Assembly (NCBI RefSeq): GCF_023242475.1
Contig: NZ_JALJFG010000027.1
Coordinates: 24,623-88,622, forward strand
Direction: 5' to 3'
DNA from: Pseudomonas sp. MWU15-20650
Lineage (GTDB): Bacteria; Pseudomonadota; Gammaproteobacteria; Pseudomonadales; Pseudomonadaceae
DNA length: 64,000 bases
Shown: positions 35,090 to 45,160 of the stretch, piece by piece
How positions within the stretch are numbered: position 1 is the first letter of the stretch
Layout of the letters: each line of letters opens with the position of its first letter
Program-made: the position numbers and the translations under genes
Notes under the pieces: model-generated
The model's database searches: none
Seen by the model: only the letters and a program-made list of their open reading frames with translations
Told to the model about the DNA's origin: nothing

Positions 35090-38000
35090 TTACACTTCCA
35101 GGCCGAGAAACAGTTTCTGATCCAGCGGCGCGCCGATCACGGCTTTGTCCAGATTGATCACGGCGCGGTTATCCGCCTTGGCCTGCTCCATCAGCTCCTT
35201 GCGCGTAAATAGGCGCTCGGCTGGGGTCTTCAGGTGGCCGAACTCAGGCGTCGAAGCCGGCGATTCAGCGGATGGGTAATGAAAGTGCGCGTACCACAGG
35301 TCGGTATCCTCCGGCCTTTTTCCGGATTGGATTTTACGTTTGTCGCGTATGGCATATTCGGTGAGAAAGTCTCCGGCCTTCAAGGGCACGCGTTTTTTCA
35401 CCAGGTGGATGCTGACAAAATCATGGGTGTGTAAAAAGTCGACCTTGGCGGCTTTGGGACGCTGCAGCAGATAGCCTTCGCCGCACAATTGATAAGCCTG
35501 CGCATTGGCCTCTGTTGCCGCCTGCTCGTAGCTATTGCGCAGTGCAATGGCGGGTTCATCCGTTGCGTTTTTGAGCTCCTCGGCAAGCGCTGTGAATTTG
35601 GCCGCATGTTGAGTCAGCATTACCTCCCAGTCATTGGGGTTGATTTCTTCCCGTCGGGTGGCGTCCAGGAGTTTGCGCTGTTGGAAGCGAATGCTGGCGT
35701 CGATACCGGGGCGCTCGTTTTTGAGGGCCTGGCCATCCGCTCGGATTCTTTTTAATGAGCGTGCCGCCGGAGTGGGTGCCGTTCTCGGCTCACTCGGGGG
35801 CGCGACGATTGCCCAGTCGCCCTCGCGACTTTGGTAAGTGTTAACCACTTCTCCAGTCAGCGTATCGGTGATATCGACGTAACTGACCGGCTCATCGGGC
35901 TTGCCTGGGCGCAAATCGCCAATCAGGCTTCTTTGATCAACAGTTTTGATGACGCGTCGGGTTGCCGGTTTTGGGCGTTTGCTCTTGTCGCGGGCGGGGC
36001 GGGGGGCAAGCTTTTGTTCAACCAGGATCAAGTTGGCCAGTTGTGCCTCAAGCTCTGTACGGGCCAGCCTGAGTTGATCAAGAAAGGGCTGCCGGTATTG
36101 TTCCCGCAGCAGGGCGCACCGCATGTCGGTCAGCGAGACAACGGCGTTCTCCAGGCGGGCATAGTGCTTGAGCACATCCTTGAGCACGTCGATCTGTTCG
36201 GTCTCGGTGTAACCAGCAGTGGTGCGCATTTCCGTATGGGCGTTGACCGTGGCATATATCTGGCGGTCTGCGAGGGTATCAAGGTAGGGGCGCTCTTCGG
36301 GTTTATCGGCGTCAAGCGCGCGGTTGATGAGCATCTCAGCCAGGGATAACAGGATGTGTTGCTTTATGACGATAGGGGAGATGGGCTGATTGACTGGAGT
36401 CTCTCTGAGCATGCTTTCACGCAGTGCCGGGCTGGCGCGCTGCACAATGGCGTCGCACTTTTCTGCTGTTTCGAGCAATTGATCCAATGTTTCCAGTCGT
36501 TGTGCTGCGGCGCTCATGTACTCATCGTAGGCGTCAGTAATGTTACGCGGCAGCTCGGTGTCGATACGCCTGAGCAGTTCACTAAAGTTTTCGCCGCGTT
36601 GGGTGTGCAACGTGTGGGAGATTTTTTGATGCAAGTCTGCGTAGTTCAACACCCAGTATTTGTAAATGTTTAACGTAGCGTTGTCTCGTGTGGTCTTGTA
36701 TCGCGGTTCTGTCCTGTCCAAGTCCATCAATTCGCCGGCCATGACTTCGGTTTTCAGCAAGCCGGTTATAAACGCCTGGGTGTTTGTGCGGTAGTTGTCT
36801 ACGGCAATCTCCCACTGGGTCATGGCGTGGGCCGTGGAGCGCTGTCTTTGCGCATGGCGCTCAGCGATTCGGGGGCGCAACACAGGCAATAATTCGGGGT
36901 TGTTAAGCCTTTCCCAATCCTCTCTGAGCGCCTGTTTTTGCTCAGTCAGCCGGATGCGTGCTGCCCTTACCGCTTCGCTGAAGGGGCGGGTCTGGTCCGC
37001 GACACGTTTCATTTCCCGGGTATGAATTTCCAGCTGTGGGATCAATTGCTTCAATCGCTGTTTCTTACGGTCTACCAACTCGGCCACCCTTTGTCTGGGC
37101 ATGCCACCTTCCAGCCGGGCATGGCGGTCCAGGCGCCAGTGCCCTTGGCCATCGCTGAACAACCTGAAACCGGGACGCTGCGGGTGCTGCGGATGCACCA
37201 GGTAGACCTCGTTGAAACCCGGCACCACGCTGACCTGGAACAACAGACCGCCGACGCTGGCGTGCCAGGTCCCATCAATGCGGTACAACCCTTTGAGCGC
37301 ACCGCTGAGCTGCGCGGGCGGCAAGGTTTCGGGCCACGGCACCTGCACCTCCAGTAACGCCTTGAGCAGCTTGGCGCCGGCCTGCGGGCTGGCAATCGAG
37401 CGGCTGAAGTCCAGGGCCGTGTGGCCGGTAGCGGGTGGCTCGCCGGGCAACGCCACGGCGCCATGGTGCACCTGCGGTGCCACTTGCGCGGGTGGCTGTT
37501 CTGCCGTGCGGCGCCAGGCTTCCAGTTGCAGGGCATGCTCCTGCGCAGTGGGCTGTGACAATGGCTTTGCGGGCTGGTCGTTGGGGGCGGCGGCGTGCAG
37601 CAGCACCATCGCGGTGTTGATCAAAAGGTCAATCAACGCCAATTCGCGAGTGGTTGGGTCATTGCTGTCCAGGCCTGCCAAGTCCTGTTCCAGGCTGCTG
37701 ACCAGCACCACGAGCCAGCCGACCAGCATGGCCGGGCCCCGCACCAGCGGCAACAGCAGGGTATTGAACAGCAGCCACGCGCCTTCCATCACAACGGCCC
37801 AGCGGCTTTCGTGGTTGGACACCGACTCGCGGTCGGCCAGGTCCACCAGTGCCCGTGCCGTGCTGCCAAACAGATGATTGAGCAGTTGGCCGTTGACTTG
37901 CGATTGCAGCCATTCGCCCGCGCCTTCATCGACGGCGAGCGTCGCAGGTGCTGGTTTTTCAGGGATGCTGAATTCATCCCCGGGCAGGAAGCGAATGATG

Positions 38001-39913
38001 TGAGGTTCCTTGATGCCGCCATGGTCATAGATGGGGCGGGCCTTGTCACTCAGCCACGCGAGCACCGTGTCTTGCAGCGCACCGGGTGCTGCCAGTGCAT
38101 CAAGCAGGGCCTGGCGGGTCGGGTATTCATGCAGGGCCTCGGCATACAGCGGCTGGTACAGCAGGTGCGGGCCGACGCTCGTATCACGCGGCTCGATAAT
38201 GAACGCGTTGTTGACTTCATCCGGCGCGGCCCCGGGTTTGCGGCACAGGGCCAATGGGCGCAGGACAATCTCCTGTTCGTCGACGATTCGGTCCGAGGGC
38301 ATCTCGCCCATCAACGCCTTCACATAGCGATAACCGGTGACGGTAACGCCATGCTGCCCGCGGATCTTGTATTCCAGTGCCTGCATCGGCAACTTGACCT
38401 TGAGTTCGCGGGTAAACAGGGTTTCCCGGCGGCGTGCGTCAACCGTGTCGGACAACAAGGTGTCTTTGATTGTTTGTGGGTAGGTGGTGCCGATGTCGAC
38501 GCGCTGGATCAGCCCGGTACTGCCCAGCAGGTAGTCTTCGTCCAGCCAGGTCGGCAGCGCCTGGGTGCCTTTGGCTGAGAGCGTCAGCGTTCCTTTAGGC
38601 TTGCCGGCGAGGTTTTTCAGGGCCAGTTCCGTCAGCGACATGCGCACATGCTCGATAATGCCGGCACCGCCTGGATAACCGGCGGCCACGGCAAAGTCCA
38701 GCACCACCTCATCGGGGTCGCAGTCGCCATGATCGGCTTGCATCTGTTTGCGTAGCGCGGCGCGGCTGAAACCGTAGATGTTTTCAATGCCCTCATTGAA
38801 CGCGCGGCCCTGGCTGTGTTGCAGCACCTGCGCCATGTCCTGCAGGTGGCGATGGTAGGCAAAACGGTCGGCGGCGCTGGCCTGCGCAAGCCATGGCGGC
38901 AGTTGCTCATTGACCTTCTGCAAGGTTGGCTCAGCGGCTGTCGGCACCTGGGTAAACAGCAGCGCCGGATCGGTGAGTTTATCCAGGCGTCGCGTCAAGG
39001 TTCTTTCGTCTTGGCCCTGAAACTTCAAGGTCTCCAGGTCTTCCAGTTGTTGGTTGAGGATCAGGCCGGCCTGTTGCTCGAACACATTGGCGGTAGGTTC
39101 ATTGCGCCGCCACGTGAGGCTGTCGAACTCAAACCGCGCCTGCATCTTCACCGCCCAGGCCAGGCCGAAATCATCGAGGCTGTCAAACACCTGGATATCC
39201 CCGGCCACGCTGTACAGCAGCACCTGCTTGTCGCGCACCAGCAGCAGGTCGGGGGTTAGCAGGCTGACCTGTTCACCGGCGTGGGTGAATGTGTTCTCAA
39301 TCAAATAAACATAGGTGGCGGGTGAGGATTGAGGCAGGCGCTCGGCTTGCACTGGCCAGGTGGCGACGACCCTGAGCATATCCCGCTGGGTCGGGTTCAA
39401 GCTCGATTGGCTGGCGGCTATCGCCGTCATCCGGCCGTTGAGAAACTCGCCCAGCCACTGCCAGCGACTGCTGCCATGGCTGTCGGTTTCGCTCCAGTAG
39501 TCGGCCAGCGCCGCCTGGAAATACAGGTGAATCGTCTCGGGCAGGGCATCGATGATGTTCGCAATCACCCGCATGTCGATCAGCTGCGGGGCATCAGGCT
39601 TGAGGATCGTGGGGATCTGTTGCGTCAGGTAGTACGCCAGTTCGCGTTTTGGCCGCAGGTCGAGCAACTGTGGGTTGAGCACATGGGCGATGGCAACTTC
39701 CATCAACGACCGGTAGGTGTACACACCATCGGGGTGCGGGATGGCCAGCTTGACCGTAGCCAAATCCAGCTTGAGCGATGGATAGCGCTCCAGGATACGG
39801 CTGCGCAGGGCATTGAACACCACGGAATACAAGGCCGGGCGCGTAGCGAAATGCGCATGGATGGCCTGGGCGGGTAGCTGGCTCAAGGCCGTGGGGGAAC
39901 TCGGGGTGGGCAT
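35090..39913 (-). CDS. Giant dermonecrotic-toxin-like (DUF6543) protein, tandem copy A
   Basis: A 1607-residue protein with no signal peptide. DUF6543-type features include GPHLLYQPLYAEALHEYPT, VLAWLSDKARPIYDHGGIKEPHI (about 650-700), a hydrophobic stretch near 760-790 (EGAWLLFNTLLLPLV...), a long coiled-coil-rich middle part and the C-terminal LWYAHFHYPS...FGHLKTPAERLFTRKELM. No catalytic motif is recognised. I start at the ATG at 39913 (AGGATTTCATC upstream), which aligns with copy B; the longer frame to 40045 crosses duplicated intergenic DNA. It is the same length as copy B, 5067 bp away, from which it differs strongly in residues ~1020-1350 but not at all in about 263 residues near the N-terminal third. 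It converges on NEL copy 1. Confidence 0.82.
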   Translation of the reverse strand: MPTPSSPTALSQLPAQAIHAHFATRPALYSVVFNALRSRILERYPSLKLDLATVKLAIPHPDGVYTYRSLMEVAIAHVLNPQLLDLRPKRELAYYLTQQIPTILKPDAPQLIDMRVIANIIDALPETIHLYFQAALADYWSETDSHGSSRWQWLGEFLNGRMTAIAASQSSLNPTQRDMLRVVATWPVQAERLPQSSPATYVYLIENTFTHAGEQVSLLTPDLLLVRDKQVLLYSVAGDIQVFDSLDDFGLAWAVKMQARFEFDSLTWRRNEPTANVFEQQAGLILNQQLEDLETLKFQGQDERTLTRRLDKLTDPALLFTQVPTAAEPTLQKVNEQLPPWLAQASAADRFAYHRHLQDMAQVLQHSQGRAFNEGIENIYGFSRAALRKQMQADHGDCDPDEVVLDFAVAAGYPGGAGIIEHVRMSLTELALKNLAGKPKGTLTLSAKGTQALPTWLDEDYLLGSTGLIQRVDIGTTYPQTIKDTLLSDTVDARRRETLFTRELKVKLPMQALEYKIRGQHGVTVTGYRYVKALMGEMPSDRIVDEQEIVLRPLALCRKPGAAPDEVNNAFIIEPRDTSVGPHLLYQPLYAEALHEYPTRQALLDALAAPGALQDTVLAWLSDKARPIYDHGGIKEPHIIRFLPGDEFSIPEKPAPATLAVDEGAGEWLQSQVNGQLLNHLFGSTARALVDLADRESVSNHESRWAVVMEGAWLLFNTLLLPLVRGPAMLVGWLVVLVSSLEQDLAGLDSNDPTTRELALIDLLINTAMVLLHAAAPNDQPAKPLSQPTAQEHALQLEAWRRTAEQPPAQVAPQVHHGAVALPGEPPATGHTALDFSRSIASPQAGAKLLKALLEVQVPWPETLPPAQLSGALKGLYRIDGTWHASVGGLLFQVSVVPGFNEVYLVHPQHPQRPGFRLFSDGQGHWRLDRHARLEGGMPRQRVAELVDRKKQRLKQLIPQLEIHTREMKRVADQTRPFSEAVRAARIRLTEQKQALREDWERLNNPELLPVLRPRIAERHAQRQRSTAHAMTQWEIAVDNYRTNTQAFITGLLKTEVMAGELMDLDRTEPRYKTTRDNATLNIYKYWVLNYADLHQKISHTLHTQRGENFSELLRRIDTELPRNITDAYDEYMSAAAQRLETLDQLLETAEKCDAIVQRASPALRESMLRETPVNQPISPIVIKQHILLSLAEMLINRALDADKPEERPYLDTLADRQIYATVNAHTEMRTTAGYTETEQIDVLKDVLKHYARLENAVVSLTDMRCALLREQYRQPFLDQLRLARTELEAQLANLILVEQKLAPRPARDKSKRPKPATRRVIKTVDQRSLIGDLRPGKPDEPVSYVDITDTLTGEVVNTYQSREGDWAIVAPPSEPRTAPTPAARSLKRIRADGQALKNERPGIDASIRFQQRKLLDATRREEINPNDWEVMLTQHAAKFTALAEELKNATDEPAIALRNSYEQAATEANAQAYQLCGEGYLLQRPKAAKVDFLHTHDFVSIHLVKKRVPLKAGDFLTEYAIRDKRKIQSGKRPEDTDLWYAHFHYPSAESPASTPEFGHLKTPAERLFTRKELMEQAKADNRAVINLDKAVIGAPLDQKLFLGLEV
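38718..39508. repeat. 791-bp segment identical between copies A and B (copy A part)
   Basis: Read line by line, bases 38718-39508 match 43785-44575 without a difference, while both flanks have several mismatches per 30 bases. The segment encodes roughly residues 136-398 of both proteins. The sharp borders point to recent gene conversion between the tandem copies. Confidence 0.85.
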
Positions 39914-40016
39914 GATGAAATCCTGTTTGATGGGAAGCGACAGGAAATCGAATGTGGGGACCGCGCTGGCGGTACAGGAATACCACTGCCGGCGACCCTC
40001 ACGCCGAAAGCGGGAC

Positions 40017-40046
40017 GCTGTGATGATTTCAAAGGGATGACACAAT
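40017..40046 (+). other. Relic of the NEL gene leader
   Basis: TGATGATTTCAAAGGGATGACAC resembles the leader of NEL copy 2 (TTTCAAAGGAGTGACACG-ATG, 45143-45163), with an insertion/deletion and the start codon lost. It sits in the gap upstream of copy A, in the same place as the real leader relative to copy B, so the duplication unit carried the beginning of a divergent NEL gene. Confidence 0.6.
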
Positions 40047-40156
40047 TTGCCGTTCAGCGGCAGGTACAGAAAGGAGGAGCAAGCTCCCCCCTCAGATTTT
40101 CACCGAACACGAGTGATGCGCAGCGTGCGTGACAACCACGAGTGCTTTCGCCCCAC

Positions 40157-43100
40157 TTATTCCTCCAGGTGCAGGAACAGCTTCTGATCCAGCGGTGCAT
40201 CGATCCGGGCCTTCTCCAGATAGATCACCACGCGGTTATTGGCCTTGTCCCGCTCCATCAGTTCCTTGCGCGTAAACAGGCGTTCTGCGGGGGTCTTCAG
40301 GTGGCCGTAATTGGGTGGTGAGACGGGCGAGTCGACGGATGTGTAATGGAAGTGTGCGTACCACAGGTTGGCTTCCTCCCCCTTTATTCCTGGTTTGATT
40401 TTACGTTTGTCACGTATGACATATTCGGTGAGAAAGTCACCAGCCTTCAGTGGAATGCGTTTTTTCACCAGGTTGATGTCGACAAAACCGTGCGTGTGTA
40501 AATAGTCGACCCTGGAGGCTTTGGGACGCTGTAGCAGATACCCTTCGGCGCACAGTTGCCGAGCCTGTTCAGATGCAGCGTTTGCCGCGTCATCGTAGCG
40601 CTTGCGCAGGGCAACGGCTTCTTCGCCAGTCGCACTCTCAAGTTCCTTGGCCAATGCTGAAAATTTTGCCGCATGTTGACTCAGCATCTCTTCCCAATCC
40701 TTGGGGTTGACTGTCTCGCGTTGACTGGGCTCCTGGAGTTTGCGCTGTTGGAAGCGAATGCGTGCATCGATGCCTGTTCGCTCGTGTGTGATGGCTTGTG
40801 CATCGGCTTTGATTCTTCTCAATGACCGAACCGCAGGCGCGAGTGTTTTTGTCGGCGCACTGGCGGGCTCGACGACTTTCCAAACACCTTCGCTGGCGTG
40901 TTCGTGGTAAGACGCGACGATTGCCCCGGTGAGTGGGTCCGTAATGTCGACATAATTGCCCGGCTCATTGGGCTGATGTGCGCGCAAGTCGCCCACCAGG
41001 CTCTTCTTGTCTGCGGTTTTGATCACCCGGCGGGTGGTGGATTTTTGTCGTTTGGTTTTGTCGAGAGCCGGCCTGGGGACAATCTTTTCTTCAACGAGGA
41101 TCAAGTTTGCCAGTTGCGCCTCGAGGCCCGAACGTGCCTCATCCAGGTGTTTGAGGTATGACTCGCGATAAGCCTCCCGCACGAAGCCGGAGTTCATGTC
41201 GTGCAACGAAATGACCGCATTCTCCAGTTGTTCATAGCGCTCAAGGGCACCCTTGAGGACATCGATTTGCTCTACCGTCGAGTAGCCTGAGGTGGTGCGC
41301 ATTTCTGTATGCGCGAGCACAATACTTGCGAGTTGGGGGTCGGTGAGGACACGGATGAACGGAAATTCCATCACCCTCACTGGGCGATGGGTGCGATTGA
41401 ACACCAAATCAGTGAACACCAGCAGTGCATGCTGTTTGATCGCCACTGAGGAGATGTCTTGGTCGGAAGGATTTCCTTCCAACAGTAATGGGCGCAGTGC
41501 AGGGTCGGCTTGTTTGAGGAAGGTCTCGATCTGTTCTGCCGGCTCGATCATTTGATTGAGGGCCGTTACTTGGCGCATTTTGGTGTTGATGTACTCATCG
41601 TAGGCATGGGTGATGTTTTCCGGTAATTCTCGATTGGCGCGCTCACCGAGCTCGTCGGAGTTTTCGCCGTTGTCGCTTACCAGAGTGTCGGCCATTTTTT
41701 GCGCCAGACACGCAAAGACCGAACTCCAGTAGCTATAGATGATTCTTGTGGCCTTATCTCGTGTTTGCCTGCGTGTGGAATCTGTGCGGTCGGCTTGCAT
41801 CAGTTCATCGGCCTTGGCTTCGATTCGTTGCATCACAGGGATCAATGTCTGGCCGTTTTGCTGGAAGTTGTCGAGTGCTGTTTCCCACTGGGCCCTGGCA
41901 TGTGCGGTATCGACTCGTCTGGCCGCGTGGCGCCTCTCGACCTGGACGTGGAGCTGCGGGATGCTGGCTGAGGTGCCGAGGAGTAGCCAGTCCTTTCTCA
42001 GAAGTGTTGCCTGGTCGGCCAGATTGGCGCGGGTGGTATTCAAGGTGGACTCAAGCACAGTGGTAGAGATCAATTCTGAATTCATCTCTATCAAGAGCGC
42101 GTCAAACTCTTGTGTCAACACGCGTACACGTTCGTCACGTGTTGACTTCCACTTGCTGAGACTCTCCCTGGGCATGCCGCCCTCCAGCCTGGCACGTCGG
42201 TCCAGCCGCCAATGCCCTTGCCCATCGCTGACCAGTTTGAAGCCGGGATGCTGGGGATGGTCCGGATGCACCAGATAGACCTCGTTGAAGCCCGGCACCA
42301 CGTTCACCTGAAACAACAACCCGCCGATGCTGGCGTGCCACTTGGCGTCAATCCAGTACAGCCCTTTGAGAATACCGTGTGGTAGAGGGGAGGGTAGCGG
42401 GTTGGGCCACGGCACCTGCACATCGAGCAGCGCCTTGAGCAACTTCGCGCCGGCTTGAGGGCTGGCAATCGAGTGGTCGAAGTCCAAGGCCGTATGGCCG
42501 GTCGCCGGCGGTTCGCCTGGCAGCGCCACAGTGCCTTGGTGAACCTGCGCAGTCTCTGACGGCTGAGGCAGGCCCGCAGGCCGGCGCCAGCGCGCCAGCT
42601 GCAGGGCGTGGTCTTCTGCGGTGGGTTCTGGCAGGGATTTGTTGGCGGGTGTGGCGGCGTGCAGCAGCACCATGGCGGTATTGAGCAATAGATCGATCAA
42701 CGCCAGCTCACGGGTGGTGGGGTCACTGCTGTCCAAACCGGCCAGATCCTGCTCCAGGCTGCTGACCAGCACCATGAACCAGCCAGCCAGCATGGCCGGG
42801 CCCTGTACCAGCGGTAACAGCAGGGTATTGAACAGCAGCCACGCGCCTTCCATCACGACGGCCCAGCGGCTTTCGGGGTTGGACACCGACTCGCGGTCGG
42901 CCAGGTCAACCAAGGCCCGTGCCGTGCTGCCGAACAGATGATTGAGCAATTGACCATTGACTTGCGATTGCAGCCATTCGCCAGCACCCTCATCGACGGC
43001 CAGGGTCGCAGGTGCGGGGCGCTCTAATCGGGGCCGGGACTCATCCCCTGGCAGGAAATGAATGATGTGCGGTTCCTTGATGCCGCCATGGTCATAGATG

Positions 43101-44980
43101 GGGCGAGCCTTGTCACTCAGCCATGCCAGCACCGTGTCTTGCAGCGCGCCGGGTGCGGCCAGTGCATCGAGCAGGGCCTGGCGGGTCGGGTATTCATGCA
43201 GGGCGTCGGCATACAGCGGCTGGTACAGCAGGTGCGGGCCGACACTCGTATCACGCGGCTCGATAATGAACGCGTTGTTGACTTCATCCGGCGCGGCCCC
43301 GGGTTTGCGGCACAGGGCCAATGGGCGCAGGACAATCTCTTGCTGGTCGACGATCCTGTCCGAGGGCATCTCAGCCATCAACGCCTTCACATAGCGATAG
43401 CCGGTGACGGTGACGCCGTGCTGCCCGCGGATCTTGTATTCGAGTGCCTGCATCGGCAACTTGACCTTGAGTTCGCGGGTAAACAGGGTTTCCCGGCGGC
43501 GCGCGTCAACCGTGTCGGATAGCAAGATGTCTTTGATTGTTTGCGGGTAGGTGGTGCCGATATCGACACGCTGGATCAGCCCGGTACTGCCCAGCAGGTA
43601 GTCTTCGTTTAGCCAGTCTGGAAGGGGCGTAGAGTTTTTTGAGGTAAGTTTGAGACTGCCTTTAGGCTTGCCGGCGAGGTTCTTCAGCGCCAGCTCCGTC
43701 AGCGACATGCGCACATGCTCGATAATGCCGGCTCCGCCCGGGTAGCCGCCGGCCACGGCAAAGTCCAGCACGACTTCATCAGGATCGCAGTCGCCATGAT
43801 CGGCTTGCATCTGTTTGCGTAGCGCGGCGCGGCTGAAACCGTAGATGTTTTCAATGCCCTCATTGAACGCGCGGCCCTGGCTGTGTTGCAGCACCTGCGC
43901 CATGTCCTGCAGGTGGCGATGGTAGGCAAAACGGTCGGCGGCGCTGGCCTGCGCAAGCCATGGCGGCAGTTGCTCATTGACCTTCTGCAAGGTTGGCTCA
44001 GCGGCTGTCGGCACCTGGGTAAACAGCAGCGCCGGATCGGTGAGTTTATCCAGGCGTCGCGTCAAGGTTCTTTCGTCTTGGCCCTGAAACTTCAAGGTCT
44101 CCAGGTCTTCCAGTTGTTGGTTGAGGATCAGGCCGGCCTGTTGCTCGAACACATTGGCGGTAGGTTCATTGCGCCGCCACGTGAGGCTGTCGAACTCAAA
44201 CCGCGCCTGCATCTTCACCGCCCAGGCCAGGCCGAAATCATCGAGGCTGTCAAACACCTGGATATCCCCGGCCACGCTGTACAGCAGCACCTGCTTGTCG
44301 CGCACCAGCAGCAGGTCGGGGGTTAGCAGGCTGACCTGTTCACCGGCGTGGGTGAATGTGTTCTCAATCAAATAAACATAGGTGGCGGGTGAGGATTGAG
44401 GCAGGCGCTCGGCTTGCACTGGCCAGGTGGCGACGACCCTGAGCATATCCCGCTGGGTCGGGTTCAAGCTCGATTGGCTGGCGGCTATCGCCGTCATCCG
44501 GCCGTTGAGAAACTCGCCCAGCCACTGCCAGCGACTGCTGCCATGGCTGTCGGTTTCGCTCCAGTAGTCGGCCAGTTCAGCCTGGAAATACAGGTGAATC
44601 GACTCGGGCAGGGCATCGATGATTTTTGCGATTGCCTGCATGTCGATAAGCGGAGCGGTACCAGGCTTGAGGATTTTTGGAATCTGTTGAGTGAGGTAAT
44701 ACGGCAGTTCGCGTTTGGGGCGCAGGTCAAGTAGTTGTGGGTTGAACACATGGGCGATGGCAACTTCCATCAACGACCGGTAGGTGTACACACCGTCGGG
44801 GTGCGGGATGGCCAGCTTGACCTTGGCCAAGTCCAGCTCGAGCGATGGGTAGTGCTCCAGGATACGGCTGCGCAGGGCATTGAACACTACGGAGTACAAG
44901 GCCGGGCGCGTAGCGAAATGCGTATGGATGGCCTGGGCGGGCACCTGGCTCAGGGCCATGGAGGAACTCGGGGTGGGCAT
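40157..44980 (-). CDS. Giant dermonecrotic-toxin-like (DUF6543) protein, tandem copy B
   Basis: A 1607-residue paralogue of copy A, same strand and exactly 5067 bp further on. N-terminal PTPSSSMALSQVPAQAIHTHF and the DUF6543 segments (GPHLLYQPLYADALHEYPT, KARPIYDHGGIKEPHI) are shared, as is the C-terminal LWYAHFHYTS...YGHLKTPAERLFTRKELM. The middle third (about 1010-1340; helical, with KADELMQADRTDSTRRQT and HAYDEYINT) is only distantly similar. The ATG at 44980 has AGGA-like upstream sequence (...AAAAGGATTTCATC). It is divergent from NEL copy 2 across 180 bp, so the pair may share a control region. Function unknown; its location suggests a role beside the ligases. Confidence 0.82.
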   Translation of the reverse strand: MPTPSSSMALSQVPAQAIHTHFATRPALYSVVFNALRSRILEHYPSLELDLAKVKLAIPHPDGVYTYRSLMEVAIAHVFNPQLLDLRPKRELPYYLTQQIPKILKPGTAPLIDMQAIAKIIDALPESIHLYFQAELADYWSETDSHGSSRWQWLGEFLNGRMTAIAASQSSLNPTQRDMLRVVATWPVQAERLPQSSPATYVYLIENTFTHAGEQVSLLTPDLLLVRDKQVLLYSVAGDIQVFDSLDDFGLAWAVKMQARFEFDSLTWRRNEPTANVFEQQAGLILNQQLEDLETLKFQGQDERTLTRRLDKLTDPALLFTQVPTAAEPTLQKVNEQLPPWLAQASAADRFAYHRHLQDMAQVLQHSQGRAFNEGIENIYGFSRAALRKQMQADHGDCDPDEVVLDFAVAGGYPGGAGIIEHVRMSLTELALKNLAGKPKGSLKLTSKNSTPLPDWLNEDYLLGSTGLIQRVDIGTTYPQTIKDILLSDTVDARRRETLFTRELKVKLPMQALEYKIRGQHGVTVTGYRYVKALMAEMPSDRIVDQQEIVLRPLALCRKPGAAPDEVNNAFIIEPRDTSVGPHLLYQPLYADALHEYPTRQALLDALAAPGALQDTVLAWLSDKARPIYDHGGIKEPHIIHFLPGDESRPRLERPAPATLAVDEGAGEWLQSQVNGQLLNHLFGSTARALVDLADRESVSNPESRWAVVMEGAWLLFNTLLLPLVQGPAMLAGWFMVLVSSLEQDLAGLDSSDPTTRELALIDLLLNTAMVLLHAATPANKSLPEPTAEDHALQLARWRRPAGLPQPSETAQVHQGTVALPGEPPATGHTALDFDHSIASPQAGAKLLKALLDVQVPWPNPLPSPLPHGILKGLYWIDAKWHASIGGLLFQVNVVPGFNEVYLVHPDHPQHPGFKLVSDGQGHWRLDRRARLEGGMPRESLSKWKSTRDERVRVLTQEFDALLIEMNSELISTTVLESTLNTTRANLADQATLLRKDWLLLGTSASIPQLHVQVERRHAARRVDTAHARAQWETALDNFQQNGQTLIPVMQRIEAKADELMQADRTDSTRRQTRDKATRIIYSYWSSVFACLAQKMADTLVSDNGENSDELGERANRELPENITHAYDEYINTKMRQVTALNQMIEPAEQIETFLKQADPALRPLLLEGNPSDQDISSVAIKQHALLVFTDLVFNRTHRPVRVMEFPFIRVLTDPQLASIVLAHTEMRTTSGYSTVEQIDVLKGALERYEQLENAVISLHDMNSGFVREAYRESYLKHLDEARSGLEAQLANLILVEEKIVPRPALDKTKRQKSTTRRVIKTADKKSLVGDLRAHQPNEPGNYVDITDPLTGAIVASYHEHASEGVWKVVEPASAPTKTLAPAVRSLRRIKADAQAITHERTGIDARIRFQQRKLQEPSQRETVNPKDWEEMLSQHAAKFSALAKELESATGEEAVALRKRYDDAANAASEQARQLCAEGYLLQRPKASRVDYLHTHGFVDINLVKKRIPLKAGDFLTEYVIRDKRKIKPGIKGEEANLWYAHFHYTSVDSPVSPPNYGHLKTPAERLFTRKELMERDKANNRVVIYLEKARIDAPLDQKLFLHLEE
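43785..44575. repeat. 791-bp segment identical between copies A and B (copy B part)
   Basis: Partner of 38718-39508 at a 5067-bp offset. Outside it, divergence sets in at once: CATCAGGATCG against CATCGGGGTCG on one side and CCAGTTCAGCC against CCAGCGCCGCC on the other. Confidence 0.85.
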
Positions 44981-45160
44981 GATGAAATCCTTTTGCCTGT
45001 TTGATGGGAAGCGACAGGAAATCGAATGTGGTGACCGCGCAGGCGGTACAGGAATACCACTGTCGGCGACCCGCCCCGAACGCGCACGAGGTCATATATG
45101 CACCGCCTGGCGCGCAGGGCGCCGTGATGAGCTGTCAGTCCATTTCAAAGGAGTGACACG

